NCBI GenBank assembly: GCA_001465935.1
Contig: LNKV01000008.1
Location: 62,001 to 126,000, forward strand
DNA: 64,000 bases
Source: Clarireedia homoeocarpa
Lineage: Eukaryota > Ascomycota > Leotiomycetes > Helotiales > Rutstroemiaceae
Direction of reading: 5' to 3'
The first letter of the stretch is position 1; each line of letters begins with the position of its first letter. This document shows, piece by piece, positions 1-11,442 of this stretch. The position numbers were made by a program, and so were the translations under genes. The notes beneath the pieces were generated by a model, which was not told where the DNA came from, searched no databases, and saw only the letters and a program-made list of their open reading frames with translations.

Positions 1-1269
1 CGACTATTTTACGTATGCCGTATCCCAGAGTGACGGGCTCTACGCGTTATGGATAGGCATGGACGAGGGGTTAATGCAGATTTTCACCATTTGAACGAAT
101 GAAGAGTGTTTATGCTGCGCCTCATCCAGTTGGTTTCTCATCTGCTGTAGTAATACTCAGACGTGTACGAACTACAAAGTACTTCGTAATGCAGTACAGT
201 ACCCGGAGGCAGTAATATTGAGTGGCTATAAAGAACACAAAGCACAGCATTTCGTCTGCTCTCTTGATGATAGTAGATTGTGACGAGTACAGATGAGCGA
301 GCCTTTGCCTGCCGTATCTCATCTCACTCCAACAATACTAAGACTTCCTTCCTGCACGACCGCGAATGGCCTCTCGTTGCCGCTCATTACCCTTCACGCT
401 ATGTTTGTTTCTACAGCATGTATTTAGCAATTTCAAAGGTCCATCTATTGATATATTTTAGGTTGTGGTCTTTCAATCTTCTTGCCAACACTTGCGGACT
501 AAACAATTGGCTGTCATTACGCTTCGGTTTCAGCTGCTAGAGCTCATGAAACGCGAGATCAACAAAACCATCAACGACCTCAATTCCCGTACTTTGTACC
601 ACGCGATGAACTGTTGCGATAGGAGACGGCCAAGATGGTCCCTTCACGCAACTGTTACTTGGGTATACACGGCATTTTAATCTATACTTCACCGCGCATG
701 AAGAAAAGTCACCGCTTTTCGCTCCCAACCAAGCAAAAGACGTTGGAGAACGTCTGGCAGAGCTGGCAGTGTTGCAGTTATTCCGCGCCACCGCGGCTAC
801 CCTCATGCCTGTTCGGATCCCCCTATAAATAGAATTGTCTCCGGTATATTTGGTAACATGGAATGGTCCTGGTCTTATTCTGGAAAACGTTACTTGGGAT
901 GGGGAAAAGCTAAGGAGGCAGATCAGGGAAGCTATTAGGTCTGTCCCCTCCTTAACCACCTAGTACTTATCGATCGGTACTCATATATGCTCCCAAGGAA
1001 GTAAGAAGTAATGAGAATAATCAAATGATTGTAGATGACTATTGAGCTCATCTCGTGGACTTGATAGTTCGTCCCAGGTGTAGGTGTAAGATCGAAAATC
1101 TTCCTTGTGCGTGCTATGAGCTAGTCCGCAAAGGTAAATTGACAGCTGGAAGATCTCAGGGGTGGATCAGGCGAGGCTTTTTGCGTTCACATGGTGTCTA
1201 AACGCAACCGTAGATGACTTGAATATAAGGCTGATGCTTCTTGCTAAAATATCTATGGGATGGGGGAAT

Positions 1270-1304
1270 GCAGGAGGCAGGAGGCAGGAGGTAGGAGGTA
1301 GGAG
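1270..1304. repeat. 7-bp minisatellite (GCAGGAG/GTAGGAG)
   Basis: About five tandem copies of a purine-rich heptamer, first as GCAGGAG and then as GTAGGAG. Non-coding. Confidence 0.85.
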
Positions 1305-2202
1305 ACAGAGCATTAGTATAAATTCTGGGGGGTTCGTCTTGACTTAAGAGATGGTTTCGATTGTTCGCTGGTAAACTACTGCAAGTACAGTATCTCAGTA
1401 CAGTACGACAAGGTTGATGCGGGCAAGCAGAGTTTCCATCCCATCTGGAGGTTCGCTCCACGGCAATTACTTCGCTGATGCGGCAACTGAAATGTAGAAA
1501 CGTCTGATAAGGAGAACAAGTCCGTGAACTCGTGTGTTCTCGGGCATTACCAAGTACAGTAGTCGGCATACTTTCGAGCCACCGGCAGCGGAAGGTAGAT
1601 TCGCCATTCGCCAATGCGATTGATCAGACCAAAGCGTGGCAAGAAGGCGCCCAAACACTGTCGTGCGGCAGAGGGGCGAATAAAGTCCCTGAGCACCACC
1701 TTGACCGTTATCGTGATGGACAATACGTAGGCATAGAGATGGCAGTCGAAGGAGGAATCTCATCGAGCAATCAGTCTGAGTAGCATTGGGAAAGAGGCCG
1801 TCCTTGCTAGACGCTTCCTCACGATGTATGTTTTGGATTCGTCAACACACTGTTTGACAGCAGTTGCTACAAGCCTACCCCAAGACGGCGTAGCAACGGA
1901 TAGAGTCCACATAGTGGGCAAAACTACATCGTCCTTTGTATGAACATGTCGGTGACGCCAGCACCGGATGCTCTTCTTGGACAAGCCGGAAGGGAGAGGG
2001 AAAGCTGGGGGAGTTCTGATTCTTGCATATCCATAAAAATGGCCATTGGTGGTTTCGAATAACGAGGGTTACGGTCAGTCCTGAGTAAATTCGCAGAACT
2101 CCAGACAAATCTAATCCACATCTAATCCACACATAACACTTTGATACTGTACTACTGTATGTAAGGGTTGCACGAAGTACACGGCAGTATTTCGAGTGTT
2201 TT

Positions 2203-2268
2203 GTTATTTGTCGGTTATCTGTCGGTTATCCGTCTGTTATTTGTCTGTTATTTGTCTGTTATATGTCG
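2203..2268. repeat. Six tandem copies of an 11-bp unit
   Basis: Six consecutive units of the form GTTATNTGTCK fill the interval exactly (66 bp). They differ at two positions only. The array lies about 0.9 kb upstream of the OPY2-like start codon. Confidence 0.9.
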
Positions 2269-3109
2269 GGTTGAGCAGTTTTGCATAAACTCTGGAGATT
2301 GGGCCTCCCATTTTCGCACCTTTTCGCCCTCTTCCCACTCTTTTCCTCCCTCGCAAGGGACTTTGTACCGGTCACTAGCATCTGGGCACTTGCCGGCGTT
2401 CAATAGACCCATACCGCCTAATACCGCCTAATACCGAAAGGAGATTAGCTTCATCTTCTGCCCCCCCAACAAGCCAACCAGACCAATCCAAGCCGTTCAT
2501 TCCCTTCTCTCTCAAGCAGTCGGCGCAAGGGATCCTCACTCCCTCTCAATTCATCATTCATCCCTCCCTCTTCCTATCCTCCCATTCATCGCAAACAGCG
2601 CAGTGATCATCACGACCTTCAATCATACGTTCCCACCCGTCGCCGGTCTAGATCCTCTCGTCCATATCGTTCCGATGTCAATGTAGTCGAGAACAATCGC
2701 ATTCTCCAACACGAAATCCTAAGAGTTCGCTCTCATCACACTCGTTACCAACTTACGTACCCTTCTTCCTTGCGACCGTACGATCCCTCCTTCAGGCACG
2801 GCAGGCAGGCAACCTACATCGATTTACCAACATTTTATTTCCTTACAATTCTATTTCTCATCGGCTTCTATACCATATTCTTCTCTTTCACGATACCTGG
2901 ACGTAACATTTACTATCGAGCCGGGTCTCTTGAATTATCAATTTCACGACACATCTATTCTCAGACGACTTCGCCATCGACCAACGACCAACGACCAACG
3001 ACCTCAATTGAAAGCAATAATTCCAACAAGCAGCAGGCAATTCGACTCGACACATAGGATTGCTATATTATATAAGGATTTATCAATTCCAATCGAGGTG
3101 GTGGACAAT

Positions 3110-4336
3110 ATGTCGTTATACTCGGAGGGTTGGTGAATTCTTTCAATGGTAATGGCTATTGCTAATCAATTAACAGCATCCTTCCATACCCTTTTCCGTC
3201 GATGCGTATTATGTTCCGATACTGCTACTCCATTATGTCCAACATGTGCCGACAACGAAATTTGTTCGCTGGTTCCGCCAACCTGTGATGAATGTCAAAA
3301 GACAGTGTGCGTAGCTGCATCCGCTGCGCCTTCGGCCACAGTCAGTTCATCCTCGTCATCATCGAGTTCTCATCCAAACGTTGGTGCTATTGCTGGTGGA
3401 GTAATTGGAGGTGTGTTAGCTGTCGCTGCGGTGACTTATCTGGTATGGAGGTTCTGCATCAAAACGAAACGGCAACAATACGAACAAGACGGTTGGGCGG
3501 AAGGTCAAGAACAGACAAATGCGGAGAAAGACTTCGCAATGCGCCGAGACGCAAGAGCTTCTACACATACCGTTGGATCGATCGCATCTACTGTACTCAC
3601 TCGAGCCTCCAACATCATTCAAATCGCGTACATTCCTGGTGTTACAAATCGATCTACACCCTCGACACCAGGGCTCCTCGTTCCACCTGTTCCTCCCATT
3701 CCAATTGCTTTATCAAATTCTTCAGGTACCCCGAGATACGAGCAAGAACGTTTCTTCATGCCGGGAGACCTTCGCGACTCAACATATAGTGCTATTAGTG
3801 ATCGAAACTCTTACGCCAGAAACAGTGTTGCTTCTACCATATACGGAAAGCAAGCCATTGTATCGCCCGTCCCAGCTCAGACAGTCATTCGAGGAAAGGC
3901 AGCGGTGGTCAGCGTCAACAAACCAGGCACGAACAGCCCTGGAGATACCACACCCCCAGTACCTTCGGTCGATTATGATAGATATGCTCACAACCCTCCA
4001 AGTCCGGCATTCTCTGTTGGAAGCACATTTCTGAATGCCGCTAGCGCCGCCACAATGACTAAACCTCAAGTTGTTCGCGTCAACTCAACCACATCGAGGA
4101 AGAAGTCAGCCGAGACTCTCAAGGCTACCTCGGCGCAAACGCCATCATCCAGAGACTCTAACGCCGTTACTTTCATCGAAGACGGCTCTCCAGAACTAGG
4201 ACAAGGTCCTTTTAGCGACCCACCCGAAACAGAAGCAAAACGATTATCACAGTCCAGCTTATCGGCCGTGATACAAGGCGCGTCGAAGAGAGCACAGGCA
4301 GATGTATTTTCAGACAAGCATGAGGTTAAGGAATGA
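3110..4336 (+). CDS. OPY2: Opy2-like membrane anchor protein (HOG/MAPK pathway)
   Basis: Single-pass plasma-membrane protein that in yeast anchors Ste50, and through it the MAPKKK Ste11, for osmosensing and filamentation signalling. I read two exons, 3110-3128 and 3177-4336 (about 392 aa). The 48-nt intron starts GTTGGT, carries a GCTAATC branch site and ends AACAG. The short first exon gives MSLYSE; without it the frame would start with residues encoded by the intron. Next comes the compact cysteine-rich ectodomain typical of Opy2 (FRRCVLC, CPTC, then further Cys to about residue 55), a serine run, a single transmembrane helix (about residues 75-98, GAIAGGVIGG then LVWRFC), and a long Ser/Thr/Pro-rich cytoplasmic tail. 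That tail in the family binds Ste50 and is phosphorylated. Family call is strong; the first exon is inference. Confidence 0.82.
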
Positions 4337-6438
4337 AGTGATGCTATCCAAATTTAGGGCAAAATTTAGTCTTATTCTTTTCTTTTCTTTTTTCCTTTTT
4401 GGATGCGGATCTTCTCTTGATTTGACTGGACTTATATTCCCGTCTGGTTACGTACGAACTTCTTTTTTTATATTCTAGAACTCGAGGTCTTTTCTTATTC
4501 GCCCTCGGGTTCGTTTGTTTGGCGGGAGAGGAATTTAGGGGAAAGAAGGGGCTAGTATATATTTGGGAGGAAGAGATGCTTAGGTTCAGTTCGGTGTTTA
4601 TAGGAGAGAGGATGGAAAGAGGGAAGGGGGAAGGGGAGGGAGGAGGTTCTTTATGATTTCGTGATGAAATGTTCTCTTGATATACCTACTACCTGCATTA
4701 GCTAGCAAGCTAACTACCAGTTTTTTCACCACGTAAATAGAATCAAAAATATTAAGGAAAAATTTAAAATTAAATCTTGAGGAAATATTGAGTAAGAAAT
4801 TTTATGGGATCGACGGCGGAATTTTATTGCGCTTTTAGTATGATTTAAGTCTATGTGTGAGACAAAACCACGACTAGAGGCAAAGACAGAGAGACATTGA
4901 TCAGCGAACTGAGATCAGCGGCTCGCGGCGGGGGACGAATTTATTTATTAGTAGTGTGTATAATATAGGGTATATGGTCTAGAAGGGTTCGAGATGGGTG
5001 TGCGGGATATGGAAATGTCTTGGGTATTTTTGTGGGAAGAGAGAGGGAGGGAGAGGCGGTTTGGGATGAATGTAAGTCTTATATATACATATGTGATTGT
5101 GTTGGCCGAATGATGATTGTGCTTAGTTGGATGAGATGAGATGATATGAACTGATCTGGTCTGCGTGTGATCTGATCTGGTGTGGTGCATGTGGTTGATG
5201 TTGATGCTGATGCTGGTGTTCATGCAGAGAGAGAGGGGGCTTTTAAGGAGAGAGGAAGAAGGAAGAAGAATCAGGGAAGCAAGTAAGTCTGTTTACTGTG
5301 GTTGGCTGTATAGTTCCTTCGTGTATGTGGGCGGGTGGGTGAAGTGATGTGGTGTGGTATGGTGTGGTGGGCTATGTAGGAGTAGTACGAAGATGAGGCC
5401 GATGATAATCAGGTTATATGCACAGATAGCTCAAGATTGAGACTTTGGGGTGCGATGGACGAATAGGGAAAGCTTGAGTTTGATTTTTTCGTAGAGCGGA
5501 ATCAATCTGCTTGCTGCGCCGAGCTCAATTGTATGTGGGCTGTGTTGTGTGTCGTGAGGTGTGTTTGCGTTTGTGTTGGTGTGATCAGGTTTTGGAGACG
5601 GCCTGATGAGGGGGTGTGCGGGGCGAGCCGCCCGAGCCGCCCGGTGCGTTTGCTGATAGTGTGAGGCGTGAATAGTGTAGTGAGATATATTGTGTTCTGG
5701 ACTGCCTTTCGGAACACAATGTAACATGCATGCCAGGCTGTGTTCGGATAGATGGATAGATGGGCGATTTTTATGTGGGTATATGTGATTAGTCGATGCC
5801 GGATAACACTGCACTAGCTGAGTTGTTTTTGGACAGTGCTTCAACTTTACTTGTCTGTTGTCCTTGGTGTATATGCATGTATGAGGGGCGTTTGGTTGGT
5901 TAATGGGTGAGGTATTTGCGGGGAATTCTACCTATTTGAACGTTGGGTTTGAATAGATCGTAGATGGATTGAGACAGATAATCGAGAGTGAATAGAAAGA
6001 AGAATCGAGAGTGTAAGCAATGAAGAATTACGAGGAGATGCCGAAGATGAATATGAAGAAGAAAAACGAAGCGGTGCTGACGTATGATTGTGTAAGGCAA
6101 GGTATGTGTGGGGTGAAGCGTTGTAATGGGTGTTTTCTGTTTGTGCTAAGGAGATGATACTGACATTTTGTGAAAAGAAAAGGGACATAGAACCTCGACG
6201 ACCATCGGAATGGAAGAGCTATGTTTGGAGGTATGTCTGGGTATGGTTTTCTAGTGTCTATTCGGTTGTAAACGAAATGGGGGTGGTTGTATGTCCAGGC
6301 AGAGTGCTTGTTGACTGCCCAAAGACCCTTTTCTATCTCGTTTCGTGTTATCACTTGACTTAATCGACACCTTATAGTGTCTTGTGAGTTAAGATTTATT
6401 CAAGCCGAGATCTAATGCTAATTCTCAGTCCTACCTAG
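4337..6438. other. Intergenic: OPY2 3' region and G/T-rich DNA
   Basis: No supported gene. The first few hundred bases are T-rich and then purine-rich, and probably contain the OPY2 3' UTR. From about 4950 to 5900 the plus strand is strongly G/T biased, which opens long low-complexity frames rich in His/Thr/Ser on the minus strand; these have no recognisable domain. The last 60 bases include a donor-like GTGAGT at 6383 and a branch-like GCTAATT at 6417, which probably form the intron before the CorA-like exon. Confidence 0.55.
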
Positions 6439-7780
6439 GTTCCTCCCGAACTCTTGGTAGTCTTTCTACCATCCGAGCAAGCTCTCCACCTACAGGGACT
6501 GGACCAACAACTATCAGACCGCTTTTCAATCCCTGAATCCTTATGGTCTCCAACATGTCATGAAGCAAGCGGGTTCTTCAAATGTCAAGAAGATCGGAAC
6601 AAGGATGATGTATTGGAAAGTCATAGTATGAAACTCTCCATTTCGTATGCGAAGGTCGAGCTAAACTTAAATCCAGCAACACTCTTCCGTGTCCAGATCA
6701 AAGAACCAAGGCAACTCAATGCTGAAAACAGCATATATAGAACCAATGAAATCATATACACTTGGCACATGTTCACCTTCTTAACCTACTGGACACCGGA
6801 AAACAAAGTGGTAGTCTTATGTTTCGACTTGCCAGCCCAGTTCAAGAATAATTTCGTCAATCTCCTGTCTACGCCTTCCACAAACCTAGACTTACGAGAT
6901 CCGTACTCGATACATGTTTTGTTGATGTGGGAGCTCACAAAGCTATTCGATCTTGCACTGTGGGCTGCTAGAGATCTTGTTCGTGGTCTTGAAAAGAATC
7001 GTACTTCAAGTGAAGACCCAAGACCAGATTACACACGCATGCATGAGCTCGCCAGACATACGATACATGCATCTGAGATGTTGGAGATTACCCTAGAGAC
7101 GTTGACAGCTATGATTCAGGAGCATGACGCACTTTTCGATGGCGCGGATGCTCTGGGAATAAAATCGAAGACGCTTTCAAGGCAGACAGGGAGGGATTTA
7201 AAGTTTCAAAGCACAATGTTGAAAGGTTTTCATCTTAGATCAAAAGCTCTGGAAGAGAGACTTCGTAATGAGATAAGTTTGGTTAGTTCTTCATTTTAAC
7301 CCCCTTCCCCTTGCTCTTGCTCGCTGGATATTTTATACTGACCTTCAGAAACAGGCTTTCAGCACCGTCTCCCAATACGACAGTCGCATCACAGTGCAAA
7401 TTTCGGAAGCTATGCGGATAGATAGTTTCACGATGCGGAATGCGGCAACGTTAGGACTTCTCTTCCTACCAGGAACATTCGTCTGTGTATGTGTATTACC
7501 CTTGCCCTAACTAACATATCTGGTACTGATCTGATGAATGCAGGCCATATTCAGCACAAGCTTTTTTAACTTTTCCCCGGACAATAATAGTCAAACGCAG
7601 CGATGGATAGTTTCGGAGAAGTTCTGGATCTACTGGGCAGTCACTCTGCCGTTGACTACGGTAACGGTTTTGGTGTGGATACTTTGGCATCGTTTATGTA
7701 GAGAGTCAAGACGAATCCGAAGTTATTGGGGCACTGCGCTCAGTCAAGACTCAAGAAACGATGGCAGTAGGGACGTCTGA
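6439..7780 (+). CDS. CorA-like membrane protein (5' end not resolved)
   Basis: Member of the large fungal family related to CorA Mg2+ transporters, with a long soluble N-terminal part and two C-terminal membrane helices. Exons read as 6439-7281, 7349-7486 and 7544-7780, all phase 0 at the junctions, with introns GTTAGT..TTCAG and GTATGT..TGCAG. The C-terminus is diagnostic: a helical stretch (KALEERLRNEI then AFSTVSQYDSRI), TM1 (ATLGLLFLPGTFVCAIF), a SFFNF loop where CorA has GMN, and TM2 (FWIYWAVTLPLTTVTVLVW). The CorA GMN motif is absent, as is usual in this fungal branch, so ion transport is unproven. The frame opens just after a stop at 6436, next to a CCTAG acceptor, so an upstream exon is expected, but I found no ATG-bearing one. 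An internal ATG at 6628 would give about 342 aa. The gene may be 5'-truncated. Confidence 0.65.
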
Positions 7781-8101
7781 GTGAATGGCAGACTTGTTAA
7801 AGGTGGGTGCCAGACAGAGTAAATGTTACATAGAGGCTCCTTCAATTCTTCTAAATCAATCCCAATTCATTGAACGACAGGTCCCGCTTTCTTTTAAGAT
7901 AAAACTCTACGCAAGAAGTAGCTTTAAAAATAAAAATCGGGAGCCGTCTGTGTCAACGTTTGTAGCAAATCTTTCGTTCAATCTTATGCGTGGATTGTGG
8001 GGTTAAATCCAGGTGTAACTATCAGACCACTAAAAGTAAAAGCCTCTACGTCACCTGCATCGCCTGCATCTTTTTTATTCTCTGGGTCGTCTGATTCCTG
8101 A
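7781..8101. other. Short intergenic gap
   Basis: No coding signal. It holds the 3' flank of the CorA-like gene and runs into the 9-bp repeat array at 8102. Confidence 0.6.
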
Positions 8102-8200
8102 GTCGTCTGGATCGTATAAGCCGTCTGGACCGTAGAAGCCATCTGTATAGTCTGGGCCATCTGGGTCGTATGGGCCGTCTGAGCTATCTGTGTTGTCTAT
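8102..8200. repeat. Eleven tandem copies of a 9-bp unit
   Basis: Eleven imperfect 9-bp units (consensus near GCCGTCTGG on the plus strand) fill 99 bp. Read on the minus strand in one frame they give a tripeptide repeat with Asp at the second place and Gly, Asp or Tyr/Pro around it (TDG, PDG, PYD, PDD). The array lies 20 bases beyond the last ankyrin codons of the minus-strand NLR relic, but in a different frame, so it may be its former acidic C-terminal tail or just a minisatellite. Confidence 0.8.
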
Positions 8201-8220
8201 ATTAGTTACTTCCCTTCGAG

Positions 8221-11200
8221 TTAGTAATACCCTCGCACTGTAATGTAAAGTAGGATTGTCACTGTCTCCTGTTGTTCAGAGTCAACAGTCCATGATAAAG
8301 AAGTTCGGCCAGCCATATCTTCCAGATCAATACTAGCATTGAACATCAGCAAGAGTCTCACTATGTCTTCGTTTCCCAGTTCAGCAGCCCGTGATAATGA
8401 CGTTCGAGCAGCTCCATCTGCCATATCAACCTCGACTCTCTCCCTTTCAAGCAAGTTTCCAACCATCCTCGAATTCTTCAACTTAACAGCCAATAGCAAC
8501 ATTACTGGTTGAGGAGAAGCTCTTGATTCGGTATGATCTTTGCTTGAATGGAGCAATGCGGTGTCTGAATCTAACATACCATATAGAGCGGCTAGTGCTG
8601 GCTGAGCTCTTCTCTCAATATCTCTTGGGCCAGATTGAGCTTTACCACTGTTAAGCAATGTCTCTACTTCCTTAAGCCCGTTATATTCAACAGCCCACAG
8701 TAATGGAGCTCGGCCAGAATCATCCCGCCATTCGACATCAACCTTGCAAGTCTCCAGCAATGATTTGATTGTCAGTGAGTTTCCGAATCTTGCAGCCCAA
8801 GAGAGTGGTGTCCGATCACATTTATCCCTTGAATCAACCTCAACTCTGCCTGTCTTAAGTAACATTTCCAACACTAGGCTGTTTTTCCTTCTTGCAGCCC
8901 ATGAGAAAGGTGTTTGCCCGTCATTGTCCTTCGAATAAACTTCAACTGCACAAGTCTTAAGAAGCAATTCCACTACTTCTGTTGCTTCATACTCAGCAGC
9001 CCATGACAAAGGTCTTCGCCCGCCGTTGTACTTCGAATCGATTTCAGCTACGCCATTTTGAAGAAGCAGTTGGACAGCAGACAAATTTTCATATCAGGCA
9101 GCATATGAGAAGGGGGTCTGTCCATAAATATCTCGCGAATTGATACAGGGTTCTTCTGCTTGAAGTAATGCCTGGAGAAGGCGTTCATCGGCAAACTCGG
9201 CAGCATATGACAACAGTGACCCCCCAATGTGATTCTTTAAGGTTTGAAAAATTTTCTTTCCCATTTCGAAGTAAAAACTCTATTATTACGCTTGCGTGTT
9301 TTTGAAATGGCTAGAACAGTAATGCTTAGTCGTCAATATCCTTGAAGTCGAACTCAATTTTACCGAGTGTAAACAGTAACTTAACTGATCTTGTGTCTGA
9401 GTACTCTATAGCCCACAATAACAGGGCACGGGTATGAGCGAATGATAAGCCATCGTCAGATCTGCTCAGTAGCAACTTCGCGATCTCCTTGGACTCTAAC
9501 AGCAGGCTTCGTTGGATTGTAGATGTACCATCTGGGTATAGTTCATGAATATCGGCCTGTCCATCCAATAGCATTTTTACAACTAGCTCACGGTGAAATG
9601 AAACAACCGCTTGAAGTGGACTACTAAATCTACCTTCTTTTTTATTCATATCAGCCCCTTCTTTTAGTAGAAGTTCGACAACTTGTGTACACCCTTCTAC
9701 TACTGCGGCTTGAAGTGCACTGCTATATTCATCATCTTCTTTATTTACATCAGCCCCTACTTTTAGTAGAAGTTCGACGACTAGTTTGCGCCCATTTGCT
9801 GCAGAGGTTTGAAGTAAATAGCCACAAGCCTTTGCACTTGCAATCACGTTTGATCTCTCTGGTTCATCGAGCCTAGCTTCGACAACACAGTTGATTTTTC
9901 CAAACGTAGTGCCTCTGAATTGTCCTCAGCCGGGAGCCGTATATTGGGCATGTCTTTGATCAACACTTGGCATTCGCTTTCTATGTCCCAGTAGGGACGA
10001 CTGGTGATAATTAATTGAAAGGTGGTTGCGGCATTCTTCCCCGGCACTTGCATCTTCTCGCATTGCTTGGGTTGCATGATTGAAGGTGGTTGAAAATCAG
10101 GTTCGCACTCGTCAAGAGCATCAAGTAAGAAAATAATTCTGGGATGTTCTGGATCTCCCATGATACTTCGAATAACGGTCCATAGAATCTCAAGATTCGA
10201 AGCAAATTGCTGGGCGTTCTTTCTAAAAGCAGGTAGAGCATATTTGATAAGGCTAGCACCTTGTCGCGAAGCAAACAGTCGATGTGAAAGGGCAGACAAT
10301 GCGCTCACAGGGCTGCGCTGCTCGGGAGATGTGTCTTTGAAGAAGTAGCAGACAATTGTCCATCAAACCTACAGAAATAGATCAGACCAAATATTATGAC
10401 TTCTGCAGGATTAAAGTGTATGCAAGCCTACCTGCGGCCTCCATCTCGAAGCGTACAATGTTCCTTTCTTTCGCCCATTTGTTTCTCAGAATCGAATGTT
10501 TCATAACTTGATCCGCTGATCCGATTGTCCTATAATGCACTACTGGTGATGAATCTGATCGCAATCTTTTCATCACAATATCAAAATCATTCGTACCACA
10601 ACATGCCTTGCAGTTCTTCTTTCCCTCTGGATGGACAACACTTTCCTTCAAGAGTCTGTCTTTGTTAAACCCTTGATACACAAATGTGGAAGCCAGACCA
10701 GGGTTGGCAGAGGCCATTTTCTCGAGGTAAACAGAAAGCTCGCGAATTGTTTTGCGCACATTCTTGGCTTGCAGCATACTGATTGCTTTGAGAAGAAACT
10801 CGGGTAGTTTATTCAGTGTACCTGTCGTATGGAACTTTCTACCTTGTAGCGACTTTCCAAAGTCATATTGTATCACTGCGACACCCCCAGATGATTCAAA
10901 AGGCTGGCTAATCACGACATTGCCGAGTCTAATGTCTTTTTCATCTGCAGCCCCCTCGAACTATTTCTCAGAATCTTCGTCCGAATCTTCATCGTGAGTT
11001 ACGTTCCCATTCAGGTTTTTCACCAAGGGTGCTCCACCACCAACCCCAACCATCAAAGCGAACTTGATCGCCTTGAGACTACGAAGCATATCTTTCGCTA
11101 CCATGGCTGCGGAAACTTTTCCTACCATTCCAGCAGGAAGACAGGCAATCACAACATTATGTACCCCAATTATGCCCAAGGCATAGATCATTTAAATCCG

Positions 11201-11342
11201 AATCCGCAGCAGGAAGTCCGCAATGTCCTTCGTCTAGCATTGCAGTTGCTGCAACCAGCTCAGTGAGTGGCAAAGCACATATCCAACCCACTGTATAATC
11301 ATCGTGTGTAAGCGTTCGGGGAGGCTGGTCGGCCATGCTCAT
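8221..11342 (-). pseudogene. Decayed PNP-NACHT-ankyrin (NLR-like) gene
   Basis: Reads from about 11342 down to 8221. The order is (a) a purine-nucleoside-phosphorylase/UDP-phosphorylase-like domain (LTHDDYTVGWICALPLTE, NVVIACLPAG, LMVGVGGGAP, VIQYDFGKSLQG, RFEMEAAG); (b) part of a NACHT domain (IVCYFFKDTSPEQRSPVSAL, IIFLLDALDECEPD = Walker B region, LIITSRPYW = sensor); (c) ankyrin repeats in two blocks (9847-9326 and about 9250-8221). Breaks: a frameshift near 11190, an in-frame TAG at 10961-10963, a deletion at about 10350-10375, loss of the NACHT C-terminal part with a frame change near 9845, a frameshift near 9240, and a TGA at 9094-9096. The deletion joins the end of the PNP domain directly to the NACHT part beyond Walker A, so the P-loop is missing. 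A normal intron (GTAGGC..CTGTAG) is still visible at the PNP end. Such proteins are the fungal counterparts of NLR immune/allorecognition receptors; this copy cannot be functional as read. Confidence 0.85.
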
Positions 11343-11418
11343 TCAGCCTTGCGCGAGAATGCTGAGGACGAACTTCTGATTACACGTATCAGCAACACTC
11401 GAACCCCCATCAGACCAG

Positions 11419-11442
11419 AAAAAAAAAAAAAAAAAAAAAAAA
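11419..11442. repeat. Poly-A run of 24
   Basis: Uninterrupted A tract about 80 bases upstream of the first codon of the NLR relic. No target-site duplication was recognised around it, so retroposition is not claimed. Confidence 0.95.

Larger units (their letters stand above)
1..3109. other. Left intergenic stretch, no supported gene
   Basis: I see no convincing coding region here. The open frames are short, lack recognisable domains and overlap on both strands. It holds two small tandem repeats (listed separately), several GTACAGTAC/TACTGTAC-type motifs of a kind also found in other intergenic parts of the window, and a pyrimidine-rich tract with runs of CCCTC/TTCC at about 2320-2600 that probably belongs to the promoter and 5' leader of the OPY2-like gene. 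A TATA-like box at 823-832 has no recognisable gene after it. Confidence 0.6.

Noticed and set aside
823..832. Perfect TATA-like box CTATAAATAG, with an ATG about 30 bases on
   Set aside because: The ATG opens only 26 codons; no gene structure follows, so it is probably chance.
5431..5844. Minus-strand frame of 137 codons rich in His/Thr/Pro
   Set aside because: Follows from G/T-biased DNA; no conserved motif, no splice context.
11343..11442. Poly-A run near the NLR relic as a sign of retroposition
   Set aside because: It lies upstream of the gene start, not at its 3' end, the relic retains an intron, and no target-site duplication was seen.
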